DNA from: Sparassis latifolia | Taxonomy: Eukaryota; Basidiomycota; Agaricomycetes; Polyporales; Sparassidaceae | Length of the DNA: 64,000 nt | Direction: 5' to 3' | Assembly: GCA_018466975.1 (NCBI GenBank) | Contig: CM031556.1 | Span: forward strand, 3,720,001-3,784,000 | Shown here: one piece after another, positions 1-13,597 of the stretch | Numbering within the stretch: the stretch's first letter is position 1 | Layout: each line of letters opens with the position of its first letter | Program-made: the position numbers and the translations under genes | Notes under the pieces: generated by a model | Told to the model about the DNA's origin: nothing | The model's input: the letters and a program-made list of their open reading frames with translations, nothing else | The model's database searches: none

Positions 1-836
1 ATATCACATCGCACCAGTGCCTTAAGGGCAGTTTTTCCTTCCGATGGACTTGAGGGAAAATTTTTAGTTGCATTCAATCCTGGCGACTGATGATCTTATG
101 CCCTTCCTCGCTAGAAAAAAAGACACAATCCAAATGGGATAGGCACAGCGATCTTGAACGAAGTAGCAGGAAATTGCGAGCGTAGTGAGGAGATATGTAC
201 ATCCGACAGGGTCTTAAGTTTTACTCTCCCGTCTGTGATCATCCCGAAATCAGTCAGTTACTGGTAGCGAGAGATAGCATAGCGACAGTACCTTCAGCCT
301 TTGAGGGCTTGTTCTGTCGATGGAAATGTCTCTTGAAGCACGACGCGGCTGAAATGACAGTGGATATTGATCAGAGGCATCTAATCCTGTACGTGGCTTC
401 ACTTAGTGGACTGTATGTGACAAAGTTGATGAGTTCGGTTTTGACCAATAATGCTTCGACCACGTCAGGACTCGCCGATTTGCCAGGTGCAGCTTCTTCA
501 ATCAGCAGTACGACCAAAATACTGCCAAAGTAGCTACAAGGCAAGTTTTGTAAATGCATTGCTATAGCCCAACCAGTGTAGTTACCCGCGGCGAGGTTTA
601 CACCTGATGATGGTTTCAGTCCTGCAACGAAATTCGAAACGTAAATGACGGGAAGCACAACCTACCTCTATCAACCGCTTACGCTGGCTCTGCTCACTTC
701 CAACTACCGCACAGTTACAGCATTTCACAACAGAGTTCTGAGAATGTAGCTTGGACGAATGGGTGGGCACTAGTAAGCTTCAACCAGTATTGTTTACGCC
801 AGTGGGCGTCTATGGGCGTTTAGGGAAACACGACGA
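1..836. other. Left edge, no confident gene
   Basis: Several short open frames exist on both strands (for example about 371-770 on the minus strand), but none joins across a splice site in a consistent frame and none carries a motif I recognise. I see no RNA gene here. It may hold the upstream region of a gene outside the window. Confidence 0.4.
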
Positions 837-915
837 TCACGTGGGAAAGTTTAGCGGGGCCACGTGAGGACGCGACGCGACGCGCCGCACTGGCGTGACC
901 GACGCGACGCGTTTG
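837..915 (+). promoter_or_regulatory. Promoter with E-box and clustered ACGCG motifs
   Basis: A CACGTG E-box sits at 838-843 and a second at about 861-866. Between 869 and 912 the pentamer ACGCG occurs five times, the last forming ACGCGT. ACGCGT is the MluI cell-cycle box bound by MBF-type factors in fungi. The block lies 130-210 bp upstream of the homeodomain gene start, so it plausibly drives that gene. The motifs are seen; the regulatory role is inferred. Confidence 0.5.
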
Positions 916-1045
916 TTGTAGAACACGCATTTCCTTGTACGTACGCGCAGGTTCGTCCTTCATAAATCAACACGCGCTTCTGTCTTCTCCGTCTTCCGCT
1001 CTTCATCCTCCCCACCTTCTGTCGAGACCTCCCGTCGACACCGAC

Positions 1046-2182
1046 ATGTCCTCCCGCGCCCAACCTCTCTGTCGCAGCTCTTCTGCGTCCAGCATCGCAT
1101 CTGATGAGACGACCCAAAGCTGCGATACCGTCGGCACCAGTGTCTCCTCCCAGAACAATGCGGACGTCATTCGTCGTACACGAAAGAGGTTCACGAACGT
1201 CCAGCTCATGATGCTCGAGCATCTCTACCACGAGACCTCCCACCCGACGAGAGAACAGCGCGAAGGTTTGGCAAGATCAGCAGAACTGTGAGGTGCTCCT
1301 CTGGATGTATCATGACGGGTCTCTCTTCGCTATTGTTTTTCCTTGCTCTATTGTTCCCCTTGTCACACAACGAGCAAACTAACGACGCCTTCCAGGGAAA
1401 CGCGCTCCGTCACGGTCTGGTTCCAGAACAAACGTCAAACCGAACGTCGCGTCGCGCTCCACAATGCGACAACTGGTGCCCCACAGTCCGCTCTCTACTC
1501 CACCCCCTCAGACTCCACCAAGCACCCACGTCCAGCCCGACGCGCCTCGACCGACAAGCACACCCACACACAGCGTCCCCTTCTCGCCGGCCACCTCTCC
1601 CTCGACCGCGTCGCCGCGCGCTCCGAGCGTCCGTCAGCACCGTACCCCTCCCGCACGCCTTCTCCGCTCAGCACCTTCTCCCCAGCACCCACTGTCCCCA
1701 CGACTCCCCCAAAACGCTCTGCCTCGCTCTGGGAGATGCTGCCGTCGTCGCCTATGGTGTCCCCTTCTGCGTTGGACCCCAAGGCGGAGCGCACCCTCGT
1801 CGACTTTGGCCGCCGCCGTCTCCACGGCATGCGCACGCTCGAGTGGGCATGCGCCGCGGCTCGTGTGGAGGGCCGTGTGGAAAAGGAGCCCGTGCAGGAG
1901 CAGGAGTCGGCAGAGCGCGAACCGTCCGAGGACGACATGGTGCTGGACCTCGGCGAGGAGGACGTGCACGAGGCAGTGGCCCCGAAGACTACCGTGTCGT
2001 GCAGGCTGCACAATGGCGTCGAGAGCGAGAAGCCGAACAAGGAGAACATCAGAGTAACGGCGACATTTGCTGTGTACGTCCCCGTGAAAATTCGAAGAAA
2101 GTCGGGGCGGGAGGCGCCTGAGCTGCGCGATGAGGACGTGATGAACGCTGCGTTGGCACTGTGCGGGCTGGGAAGGAGTTGA
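1046..2182 (+). CDS. Homeodomain transcription factor
   Basis: Two exons, 1046-1287 and 1396-2182, joined by a GT-AG intron with acceptor ttccag, give 342 residues. The homeodomain covers roughly residues 48-105 and its recognition helix reads VTVWFQNKRQTERR, the diagnostic helix-3 signature. The intron interrupts the homeodomain just before helix 3. An N-terminal Ser/Thr-rich segment and a long Pro/Ser/Thr-rich C-terminal tail carry no other domain I recognise. The ATG at 1046 is preferred over upstream near-cognate starts because it opens directly into the low-complexity segment before the homeodomain. It should be a nuclear DNA-binding regulator. Agaricomycetes have several such genes with roles in fruiting, but I cannot assign this one to a named orthologue. 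Its promoter has clustered MluI-type motifs. Confidence 0.88.
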
Positions 2183-2608
2183 GGGAGCGGGTCAGTAGTA
2201 TGTGCACGATTATGCATAGGCATATGCGCACTATGATCAACCTTAAGCATCGGCTCGCGTCTGCGCAGGCAGACGATGGCCGGATTTACGAACCACTAAA
2301 GTATGACGTTTCTTGTCGATAGCTGTATACACACTATACTTTACCGATGTACCGCTCCTTGACTTTATCCTCAATTGTAAAGCCTTTCGAAACCTAGCTG
2401 TGTCCGAAAGGATAGAAAGCCGTGCACAGACCATCGTCCAGAAGTCCTCTAAGGGTCATGCTGACACCAAGAATCCTCATGAGCAAGATTCACAACCGCT
2501 TCTGAAGGCAGAACCTCAACAATGATTAGTATCGTAGGATGCAGACATGAATGCAGATCACCCAAACGACATGAGAGCCAGTAAGCGTGAGCATCTGCAA
2601 CCAAAAAA
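2183..2608. other. Convergent intergenic region
   Basis: The 3' ends of the homeodomain gene and the methyltransferase gene face each other here. No gene, tRNA or repeat is apparent; it presumably carries both 3' UTRs and polyadenylation signals. Confidence 0.5.
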
Positions 2609-3877
2609 TTAGCACGACACCCATCCGACCTTGTATAATATATATCCACTCTCGTCCGCCCTCCCCATCGACTCATGCCGGCCCAACCTCTCCATCTGTA
2701 AAATAGCCAACTTCAAATTACCCCCACCGCCCTCATGGTTGAAAGAACCGGTACTTGCAAGCGGGAACACCTCCGTAACGGTGTCGCTCATGCCTTCGTG
2801 CCGACCCGTTGGGCGGAGTGCGATAATGAGCCAAAATACGCCCTTGGGTGCAAGGAGACGCTGTACGCACGCGCGGATCCACTGCGGGTGGTGCGGGTGG
2901 TACACGACGTCCGCTGCGAGGATGACGTCAAATGGGGACGCGAGCGCGTCCTCGTATACGGGGAACTGCCAGTCCAGTGCCTGTAGGGAGATACACGGTG
3001 GGGACAGCAGCGAGGAGGACGGAGGGCAGGGGAAGTTGGCGTCGATGTTCGTTTGCAGATTCGCTAGGACTGACTGGTGGAAGTCCGTCGCGAGCACCGT
3101 CGCTGGGTGTACGTGAGGGTGCTGCTGCTGCTGCTGCTGGAAGACCTTTGCGGCAACGATACTCAGCAAACCCGTGCCTGCGCCGAGTTCGAGGACGCGC
3201 AAAGGATTGGCGGCAGAGCAGGACAGAGAGAATGCTTTTGGGTCCGCGCAGATGCGCTCGGAAAGGACGATGGCGCTAGCCCAGCTCTGCAACCCCACAG
3301 AGGTGTGGTCTGTGCTCAGCAGCGGCGCGTCGTTCAGTTCCACCTCGACCGGGTGCGCGCCGGGAAACGCGAAGATACGCGTAATCGGCTCTTCTTCTTC
3401 GTCGTCCTTACCAGTGAAGGACGCCAGCAGAGACGCAGCTGCGTCTACGAGTTCCATGCGCGCGTCTGAGTCAGCGGAGTCGGCACCGGACGCGACCCAG
3501 ACGTCGGAGCGCGCGGCGAATCCTGTGAGCCAGCGAATCACAAAATCGCGCTCAAAGGAATCCGACCGGAGAACATCGACATCGAACTCGTCTGCGTGTC
3601 CCTCGCATTCATCCTCCACCAGTTCGTCCTCGTCTTCTTCGGCAGAAGCGTATCCGGAGTCGGGCACGGAAGTGTCGTGTATAACGTGCTTCGGAAGATG
3701 CTTTTCTGGGAGTGCAGCGGACTCAATAATTGGGGGTCGTTCCAAGTAGATCGAGCGGAGGTTCTGAAGCGCTTGGGTGACCTGCTCGAGCGAACAATGC
3801 TCGAGGCGGGCGAGCGGGGGCAGGCTGGATGTGGGCGAGGTCGGGGTCGGGATCGGGGAGACAAAATAGTGTCCCAT
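2609..3877 (-). CDS. Family-16-type SAM-dependent methyltransferase
   Basis: A single uninterrupted exon of 422 residues. The Rossmann motif I is LELGAGTGLLSI (about residue 225), followed by an acidic post-I segment and motif DVILAADVVYHP, the arrangement of the METTL21/FAM86/Efm group (Methyltransf_16), whose members methylate lysines of translation factors and chaperones. The N-terminal half is acidic (about residues 75-95) and the segment between motif I and the next strand carries a run of six glutamines encoded by a CAG repeat (forward strand about 3120-3139), which lengthens the loop. I cannot say which protein is modified. The ATG at 3877 fits because it is the first in the open frame and is followed by a plausible N-terminus. 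It shares a divergent intergenic region with the small gene at 4299. Confidence 0.8.
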   Translation of the reverse strand: MGHYFVSPIPTPTSPTSSLPPLARLEHCSLEQVTQALQNLRSIYLERPPIIESAALPEKHLPKHVIHDTSVPDSGYASAEEDEDELVEDECEGHADEFDVDVLRSDSFERDFVIRWLTGFAARSDVWVASGADSADSDARMELVDAAASLLASFTGKDDEEEEPITRIFAFPGAHPVEVELNDAPLLSTDHTSVGLQSWASAIVLSERICADPKAFSLSCSAANPLRVLELGAGTGLLSIVAAKVFQQQQQQHPHVHPATVLATDFHQSVLANLQTNIDANFPCPPSSSLLSPPCISLQALDWQFPVYEDALASPFDVILAADVVYHPHHPQWIRACVQRLLAPKGVFWLIIALRPTGRHEGMSDTVTEVFPLASTGSFNHEGGGGNLKLAILQMERLGRHESMGRADESGYILYKVGWVSC

Positions 3878-4298
3878 CGTTAATATGCTCTTTTCTATCT
3901 TCTATAACTTGGAGTATATGCGTACGAATTGCCTGGATCGTCTATGGATATAGGTGCTGGCCGGGAATTTGAGCAGCAGGCTCGGTGCGTCTAAAGGGTA
4001 TTTTCTAGTTTTTGATGCTGGGCAGAGCAAGAGGACGGTGAGACAGCCAAGGGTATGCGTAGAGGCCTGACCCTTGGCCGTCATTCATCCTCCATGAGGA
4101 CAGGCATGGTGATGAGTGTAAAGAGACAAGAGGCGCAGGCGCACCGCGCGCCGCCAGAAAATGACAACGTTGGAAAGAAGTTTTTAATCTTATCTCACGC
4201 GGCTATCTCCGGTACGTAGAGGCTCTTGGACAACAACCGTAAACTCGTCCTACGAGATCGAGACAGCATTCGTCCTGGCGAAGATTCACAGTTTCACT
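3878..4298. promoter_or_regulatory. Divergent intergenic promoter region
   Basis: This stretch separates the start codons of the minus-strand methyltransferase and the plus-strand Gon7-like gene, so it should hold both promoters. I see no clear TATA box or repeated operator-like motif. Confidence 0.4.
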
Positions 4299-4586
4299 AT
4301 GTCAGCTGCGATAACCGTCACCTACGAATTGCATCCTCCTCCAGACACACTTACAACGGGACTGTTAAGCACGAAGAACCACCAGTTCCCGGTTGCTGAC
4401 GGTGTGCAGTCGGGAAAGGAGTATTACGAAGCACTCAGGCGGGCAGTAGCCGATGCTAAGAGTACTCTTGGGGACGAGCTTACAGCATGGAGGGATGCTG
4501 TGGGAACTCGTGAGCAGGAGAAAGAGAAGAAGTTACCCGCGAAGATTGAAGAAGACGACGAAGAGGAAGAGGAACCAGAGGAGTGA
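4299..4586 (+). CDS. Small acidic-tailed protein, Gon7-like (KEOPS) candidate
   Basis: An intronless frame of 95 residues. The N-terminal part reads as a short beta strand (ITVTYELHPP), then a conserved-looking loop (LLSTKNHQFPVADG), then an amphipathic helix (about residues 48-78), ending in an almost purely acidic tail (DDEEEEEPEE). This size and order (strand, helix, acidic disordered tail) is like fungal Gon7, the small subunit of the EKC/KEOPS complex that makes the t6A modification of tRNA. Sequence conservation in that family is weak, so the assignment is a suggestion. The ATG is the first in frame, and the gene lies in a normal intergenic position between a divergent methyltransferase gene and convergent uL2m. 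Confidence 0.5.
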   Translation: MSAAITVTYELHPPPDTLTTGLLSTKNHQFPVADGVQSGKEYYEALRRAVADAKSTLGDELTAWRDAVGTREQEKEKKLPAKIEEDDEEEEEPEE

Positions 4587-4965
4587 GGTGGACAGTAATA
4601 TCGCATTGTGCTACTTGCGGCATCATGCCCAGTATCGGTTCGTGTCAGTACTATCTTATTCCTTCCGCCCAGATTGACATTATTGTTCAGAGGCGCCGTC
4701 AATTGGCGATCAACGCGATTTCGTGGAGCATAACGCGATCGACCAATATATGGCCGAAGTAAGCCTGGCGGGTGGGTCATGACCAACCTCCATGAGCAAT
4801 GAAGACATGCATATGTGACTGTCGAAGAATCCAGCCAACTGAATTCTATATGGCGTCTTATGTTCAGTCAGAGACCCGTGTGTGGAGGAATAACTTGAAA
4901 GCCGTACGACAGATTAGCACAATTGCAGAGAGCCCGGTGTACGTCGAGACAACAGGATTATAAGT
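4587..4965. other. Convergent intergenic region
   Basis: This lies between the 3' ends of the Gon7-like gene and uL2m. Nothing beyond probable 3' UTRs is visible. Confidence 0.45.
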
Positions 4966-6224
4966 CTAGTTACTGCGTTTCTCCTTGCCCCGAGGCCTCT
5001 CGCGCACCACCATTTTATTACTATTCTTCGGCCCCTTGGGACCAGGTTTACGCGTCCGCTTGCCCTTCGTCAACCAGCCCCAGATCGAGCGCGGCTGCTT
5101 GTTTCCTTTTGACTTTCCACGTCCACCTCCATGAGGATGGTCACATCTACTCCAAGCATCAGATAATTTTTAGGACTACAGTGTAACAGATTAACGCACC
5201 TGTTCATTGCCATACCTCTGACGTGCGGTCGGCGTCCAAGCCAGCGACTCCGACCCGCCTTGCCTAAATTCCGGTTCTTCCACAGCGGGTTGCTGACCTT
5301 TCCAATGGTCGCGACACAATCCTGCAGCACCTTCCGCACCTCACCACTCTGCAGGCGCAGCTGCGTATACCTCCCGGAATCCTCGTGGGCAATTATCTGC
5401 CCGAACGCCCCCGCTGAGCGCACAAGAATGGCGCGACCCTCGGGGTCCAGCGCTATGTTATGGACGATCGTGCCGGTAGGGATAAGGCGGAGCGGGAGAA
5501 CGTTTCCGGGCTTGATGGTCAACGCACGCAGCATACCTAGCGCAAGCGAGGACGTCGAGGAGGACTGCGAGGCCTGCAAGGCCTCCTCCGGGACCTCGAG
5601 CGCCTTGCCGCGCAGGTTCCTTGAGTCGACGTAGCCGGGGACCAAGCCATCCGGGATGCCCTGGCGGAAGCTCTGCACGACATGCCCCGCGCGCAGGCCA
5701 TCGCAGGCGAGGATGTAGCTCCATGCCTTTCTGCCGTCCACGCTCGCGTCGCGGTTCTTGATGAGCGCGATGTGTGCCGAGCGTCCCGGGTCGTACTCGA
5801 TGCGCACGACATCGTGCGGACCTGGCTCGGTGCGCATGAAGTCGACCAGACGGATCCGCCGCCTATGCCCGCCGCCGCGGGAGCGCACGGTGATGTGCCC
5901 GTGCTTGTTGCGGCCGCCTTTTTTGCGGAGGGCGACGGTGAGCTCTCGGAGGGGGCGGCCTTTGTAGATATGGGGGTTCAGCGGACGCTTGAGGTGGCGG
6001 ATACCAGGTGAAACGGGCTTATATGTTTTGAAAAGGACAGAGGTCCGTGTCAAGGCTGCGTTGATCTCGCTGGGCTTCAGCTGCTGTGTCGCGACCTCGG
6101 TAGCATATTTGCGCGACCAGGAATTTGTCTGTGAGAGAATGCGCGAGCTGGAGGACGAGGATGGAGAAACGAGAGAGGAGAAGTAAGAGCGAAGCAAGCT
6201 AGCCCCGCATCGTGCAGAAAACAT
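4966..6224 (-). CDS. RML2: Mitochondrial large-subunit ribosomal protein uL2m
   Basis: Two exons, 6224-5200 and 5146-4966, split by a 53-nt GT-AG intron, give 401 residues. The intron falls inside the most conserved stretch: exon 1 ends in HVRGMAMN and exon 2 continues [14 protein letters not shown], the peptidyl-transferase-centre loop of all L2 proteins. The first roughly 40 residues are Ser/Arg-rich without acids, a mitochondrial targeting sequence. The RNA-binding domain ([20 protein letters not shown]) and the KOW-like C-terminal domain are present. Residues around 220-230 carry a Ser/Thr-rich insertion not found in bacterial L2. Its start codon lies 81 bp from that of Rvb2 on the other strand. 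Confidence 0.95.
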
Positions 6225-6305
6225 GCCACCGTCGACGCTCGTCGCCGCTCAAGTCGATGAGGTCGCGAGCGCTTATTTGGACGACGCGTTTCTCGAGTCG
6301 CGATC
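6225..6305. promoter_or_regulatory. Compact bidirectional promoter between uL2m and Rvb2
   Basis: Only 81 bp separate the two annotated start codons on opposite strands, so both promoters must overlap or lie partly inside the transcribed regions. A second plus-strand ATG overlaps the uL2m start codon in antisense (6223-6225) but is out of frame with Rvb2. Confidence 0.6.
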
Positions 6306-8131
<1,826 letters not shown>

Positions 8132-8654
8132 GCGGCACAAACGCAATTGGAGGCCAGGGTGTAGTGCCGCGTAGTGTATATTTTGGTGCGCTCATCCTCT
8201 CTTCCTGCTGCTGCGCATTCGCTAATGGCTTTGGGTGGGAAGGTTTGCTTGTTCGTCACAGGTACTTCTCTCGTATCGCATGGCAATGTCATTGAAATGA
8301 ACATACGAAGAGACGGTAATTATCCGCGTCGCCACGAAGCCGTCAGATAAACTTTGAGTCTGCTAGCGCCATCGTTCCTGCACGTTATCATTACTGATCC
8401 AGATCCGAACCCGTGCCCAATCACTAATGTTGTCACGTACCACGCTTGGTACCACCGCATCTCGCGGAACCTTTCAGTACATTGGCAGCTGACGCTGTCC
8501 AATCATGACCGACAGACATGCATGTCTTAAGGCGGAGTCTTGGAGCCAATAGCAAGACGTTCTCTGACCTCTCCGGCCTTCCGCCGACCACATCGTTCTC
8601 CGGGACGTTCCAACGTGCTCGCGGTTCGAAACTTTACTCTTATACTCGACCAGC
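8132..8654. other. Intergenic region
   Basis: No coding exon or structural RNA is recognised. It probably contains the Rvb2 3' UTR and the promoter of any gene starting at 8655. Confidence 0.4.
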
Positions 8655-9298
8655 ATGGTAAAGAGCGGGTGTATCACCGTCGTTCACGCTAGGGATCTGA
8701 TGCAGAGTGCCCAGGTATTCCACCCCAATCCTGTCAGGAGCCTGTCGCGGTCTGCGCAAAGCGTTACGGCGCGGCCTGCGCAAGGCGTTACGGCGCAGTC
8801 TGTGCTGCGAGTCGACGAAGCCTTGAGCTCAAGTTCCGTGAGTCTCGGAGCTGATTGGTACGTTTCTTTTGCAGTAATGTCCTGACTATCTACTGCAGCG
8901 GCTCGACGGGCGTTCGACGTCGAGAAACATCCCCTCTGCTACCCCTTCTGAAACAAGCACGCTAGTATGTTTCATGGGCTGCCCTCGCTCGCACGAATGT
9001 CCCTGACCCATCGCTAGGTTGATTTTCCTCTCGCAGACGATGGGTCGACTGGATATGTCCAACAGCAACAACCGCCGCAAGAGGAGGCCGCCTCAGATGT
9101 ACGTTCTTGTTTCGTGGGTCGGCCTGTTGAGTCACCTACCCCCTCGCAAGGACTCCGACGATGCCCTCGACGAAGACTTCCAAGCGTGGACTATGACGAA
9201 GAAGAAAAAGAAGACCGCGACACGGATGCAAGGCCGCGCTGATGCTGCGCGCACATCCAGGTCGACAGATGCGCGGGCGGCGCGATTCTTCGTCCGAT
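8655..9298 (+). CDS. Possible small intron-containing gene, unknown
   Basis: A tentative model. An ATG at 8655 opens a Ser/Ala/Gln-rich frame with an internal repeat (SAQSVTARPAQGVTAQSV, from a 22-bp imperfect direct duplication at about 8750-8805), then a GTGAGT donor near 8839 and acceptor ctgcag near 8899, another intron to ctcgcag near 9038, and a basic segment (NNRRKRRPPQ) followed by a lysine run and stop at 9298. The last junction is ambiguous: a GTACGT donor near 9099 would change frame and end the protein early. No domain is recognised. It could be a fast-evolving nuclear protein or no gene at all. Confidence 0.3.
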
Positions 9299-9940
9299 GA
9301 TCTGGGTCTCTCGACTATGTGGAATTCATGCATGCTGATGCTAAGAGGCGAGTGCTAGGTGCCTGGGTGTTTCAAAGTAGAAGTGCGCCTCACCCCGGCG
9401 GCTGTGGGGTGGGGTATTCTTCAAGTGGCAGTGGGTAGCAGGGCTTCCCCGTCTTTCTAGTTTGGCAGATTTGTTTTGTTCATCAACAATGCATACACGG
9501 CTTTCTTAAACTTCGGTGGAGTTACTGGTGCAACAATGCGAGAGATAACACATGAATATCCACTCTGCATGACGAGCCTCAGTGACTGCAACCATCAGAA
9601 CCACTGAATTCATCGGTGCCTTTTCATTTCAACGTCTCATGATCACAACGAGGACAACCATCAGAACCTTATCAGTGTTCACCGATGCCAGTCGACCGCA
9701 ACGTAATGATCACATGTAGATGTCTGAGAAGAGAAAAACATTCATTGGAAGTGCAACTTTGGATGGACATAAACATTATAGTTAACTCGTGAACCCTAGC
9801 TTGAGCCTACACGTTCATAGCCTAGTGACACAACCGCAGTATAATGTACAGCGCCCGGCGCGGGACCGAGCGAGAGAAAGGAACTGGGGCACAACGAGTA
9901 GAATAAAAAGACGTCGAATGTATGGGGAGGGTCTCACAGC
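9299..9940. other. Intergenic region downstream of histone H3
   Basis: I see no gene. Two near copies of a short motif with accatcagaacc occur at about 9590-9602 and 9657-9669, a minor local repeat. The H3 3' UTR must begin at the right edge. Confidence 0.4.
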
Positions 9941-10733
<793 letters not shown>

Positions 10734-11764
10734 AGTTATTCAAAGATGTGTTGGAAGAATAGTGGTTGATGGATGTGTGGAAGGCAAGGGCGGGCTTGCT
10801 GGCGGGCTTGCGGCGGTGGTGGTTGCTGACGACGAGAGGCGGTGGGGCCTCGAGGGCTCTTCCACCCTTTGTTGAAGGTCCGATGGCCGTTTCCCACGCT
10901 TGGAAGGTTCCAGTCAACAATCGTGCCAAACCTTGCCGCTTGGCGCGTCTCCCCCAGTGGAACTTCCGCCTCTGTTGCTATCTTCCGAATTTTGCACGCT
11001 CACCACCTTCCATCCTCCTCTATGTATTTTATATTGATTTCAATTCCTTCTAAGCACTCCTTCGAGTGTTCTCTGTATCTTGGAGTGTTTGTGTGGCAAA
11101 ACGCAGAGGACAAGACGATGCGACTTTCCATTTTTACCAAATGCGGATGCTGCATCCGAACAAGTTCAAGTGCCACATGGCTCATGTCCTCGCCGGACAT
11201 CGTCCTTGACCGGACATCGCGTCTGATCTGATGACCTGCATGTTGTCGTCGCTTGCAGTTCGTCGAGAACTTGGTAGCTGGCCGGTTCATACAGTTTTCG
11301 CATATCAGTTCACTTGTCATTAGTCGAGTGTAGTCTCTACCACAACTCGAGTGACGATTGGTACATGGCTTCGAATTATTCATGCAACTTGTACATGATG
11401 GTCACTGAATAAAATCTGTCTCCTTTTGTTTGCAACACGTACAACACCTCATGCAGAATGAAGACTTCTGATTGGCCGGCTTGCAAGCGTAAATGAATTC
11501 TGCGGTTGGATGCCTTGCATCTTCGCATATCACAGATGGTGATATCCGCGGCCTTACATCAATTGGTATCGGCATTTTACAAAAAAGGATCATTGTACGT
11601 ACATTGTCCTGTCATTGTGGAGGCCACAGAATGCCCTCCGATACTATGCTCAAAGTGATTAGCAGGATTGTCTACATCGTTTTTTTACGACACCTCTTAA
11701 GTACAGTATGTGCAGTGCCCATCCTTTCATAGCACTGAATTTCCCCCTTCGATATTGCTGCAGC
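10734..11764. other. Intergenic region between H3 and zinc-finger gene
   Basis: About 1 kb. It holds the divergent promoters of H3 (minus) and the zinc-finger gene (plus). A 127-codon minus-strand frame at 11000-11383 has no recognisable features and is likely chance. I looked for a histone H4 gene here and did not find one. Confidence 0.45.
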
Positions 11765-13306
11765 ATGCCGAGAATTGGTAACTGCTCGTCGTGTGGTGAA
11801 CGCCAGTCGGACTTGGATGCCCATCGCAGGGCAGTGCACCAGCCCAAGTGCAAGGTCACTATCCCTGGATCATCCGCCGTCAAGGTTGTCTACAGAGACA
11901 AAGATACCGGTCAGTTTCAATGTCCGGGATGCGATTACTCTTTCCTAAGCCCTCCGCCTTTGCAGGTAAGCCAGCCACATTGTCCTGCAGGGCTTTATTG
12001 CTGACCTTCCCGCTTTCAGATGCATGTGAGAACTTCTTGCAAAGGCTTCTCGGGGCGCATGACTATGACTGCTGGTGCAGCTCGTGTTGGTAGTGCTCCA
12101 TCATATGGCCTTCGGTTCGTGGTTTCTCCTACATCTGACGTTGCTCCCTCTTTTATCCCTCCGTTTTGACAGCCGCAGGGGCCGCCTGCCAGGAAGTGGG
12201 AAATCCAGACGTGGGCGCCCTCCTGGACAGAATAAAACTCGGGTCTTCCATCCCCCAGTGGTCTCCGTGGATCGTGAGGAAGACCCCAATGCCGATTTAG
12301 CCAAGGACGAGATACAGGAGGCATCTAGCAATATTGGACTAAGTGATGATCACGAACTTGATCCCGACTACCTTTTTCCTCGACGTGGCCGGGCGCGTGC
12401 AGATGCAACATGTAAGGCACATCCTTCGGTCGCTTTGTTATACTCTCGCTGAATATTCTCTACGTGTCCTTCAAGTTCTCGTACCCCGGTCGTCACACAG
12501 ATGCTCTAACGATGCAGCTAGGCACCATGATCAATTGCCTATCTCATCTCTGAGCCGTGTCGAGAAAGGACAAGGTACTCTTAGGAATCGCTCAGTCGCA
12601 TCATCGTAAGGAGCTGTTCAATCTTCAGATTACCAGCAACTGACCTATGTCCAGCATGCCATCCAGTTTTCCTGGAGTATCAGAGCCAGAGCAAGGGTTA
12701 CTGGCCAGAACGGCTGCACAACACACATCTGGTGAAGCACTCAGTTTACCAATAGCTCAGGGCTCTAGCCGTCCTCTGCTGGATGGAGCTCTGGCCGTCC
12801 ACTCTTTTTTAGCAGGGCTCGCAAGGGATCTATCCAACGAGCTCTTGCCCGCATTTGAGGCTTTCGGGTGCAAGACTTCGCAGGATCTGGATGTGTTGTG
12901 TTTGATGGACCCAAAGGATGACTGGGGGATCCTTCGCGACTATCTCGAGAAACATCACAAAGTGGAATTCCTCTGCTGGGTTATCATCACAGCCGGTCTC
13001 GAGACGCGTAGGGCATCTCTCCCTGCCCCATTGCCTGCTGCTGGTGATGCACAATCTGGTTCTGCACCAATGAATGCCGTCTGTATGTGGCTGAGCAGGC
13101 TGAGACGCCCTCTACTTCGGCGTGCACCCCTTTTCTATGAGTGTGGACTACGGGAGGCTAGGGACCTTGATGCATTGTGTATGCTGGAGGCACAGTGGGA
13201 TCCAGTGGTGAAGGATGAGATGTTGCGAAAAGGTCTGAGTCTGCTGGAGTGGCTGGTCATTAGAGATGGTTTGAAGTCAAGTGTGTCGAGCATGCAGTCC
13301 AGGTAG
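11765..13306 (+). CDS. Zinc-finger protein with two tandem helical repeats
   Basis: Five exons (11765-11965, 12020-12114, 12173-12411, 12476-12605, 12655-13306) give 438 residues in a consistent frame. Two Cys/His clusters lie at the N-terminus: CSSC...HRRAVH, and CPGC...MHVRTSC, the second completed only across the first splice junction, which supports the model. The middle is basic with AT-hook-like RRGR and RRGRPPG. The C-terminal 200 residues contain two related helical units of about 68 residues each: one with DLDVLCLMDPKDDW and FLCWVIITAGLE, the other with DLDALCMLEAQWDP and LLEWLVIRDGLK. It is probably a nuclear DNA-binding protein with a protein-interaction module. I do not recognise a named family. 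Confidence 0.68.
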
Positions 13307-13597
13307 CTTCTCGTAGTTCTTTGTATGTAGTATGTTTTGGGGTGTCGTCAGGAGGTTGGGCTTCTCCATTGTGAGATACGATTGAGGAATTGTTCGAATT
13401 GGTGTGCAGTCGAGACGGATCCGGACTTGAAACTATCCTTGTCGGAAGTAGCCTTTATGAGTGTCTACACAATCCTATCCTCTCCTCCGTTCAAAAAATA
13501 ATTATTCTGTACTTTACCATATATAACAAAACGAGCACCGGAGCGAGAATATCGATAGACTTACCTTTTGCGTCAGCACGGAGACATCGTCCCCAGA

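Noticed and set aside
371..770. Two minus-strand frames that might join into a small spliced gene
   Set aside because: Donor GTAGGT and acceptor catcag exist, but joining them gives an immediate stop, so the frames are not continuous.
1288..2121. 277-codon plus-strand frame and several antisense frames over the homeodomain gene
   Set aside because: Shadow frames in GC-rich coding sequence; only the spliced homeodomain frame gives a recognised domain.
8620..8640. GGTTCGAAAC looking like a tRNA B box
   Set aside because: No matching A box or cloverleaf stems in the surrounding 80 bases on either strand.
10734..11053. Possible histone H4 gene divergent from H3
   Set aside because: No H4 signature (GLGKGGAKRH-type tail) in any frame.
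11000..11383. 127-codon minus-strand frame between H3 and the zinc-finger gene
   Set aside because: No motif, no signal peptide, no splice logic; composition resembles random translated intergenic DNA.
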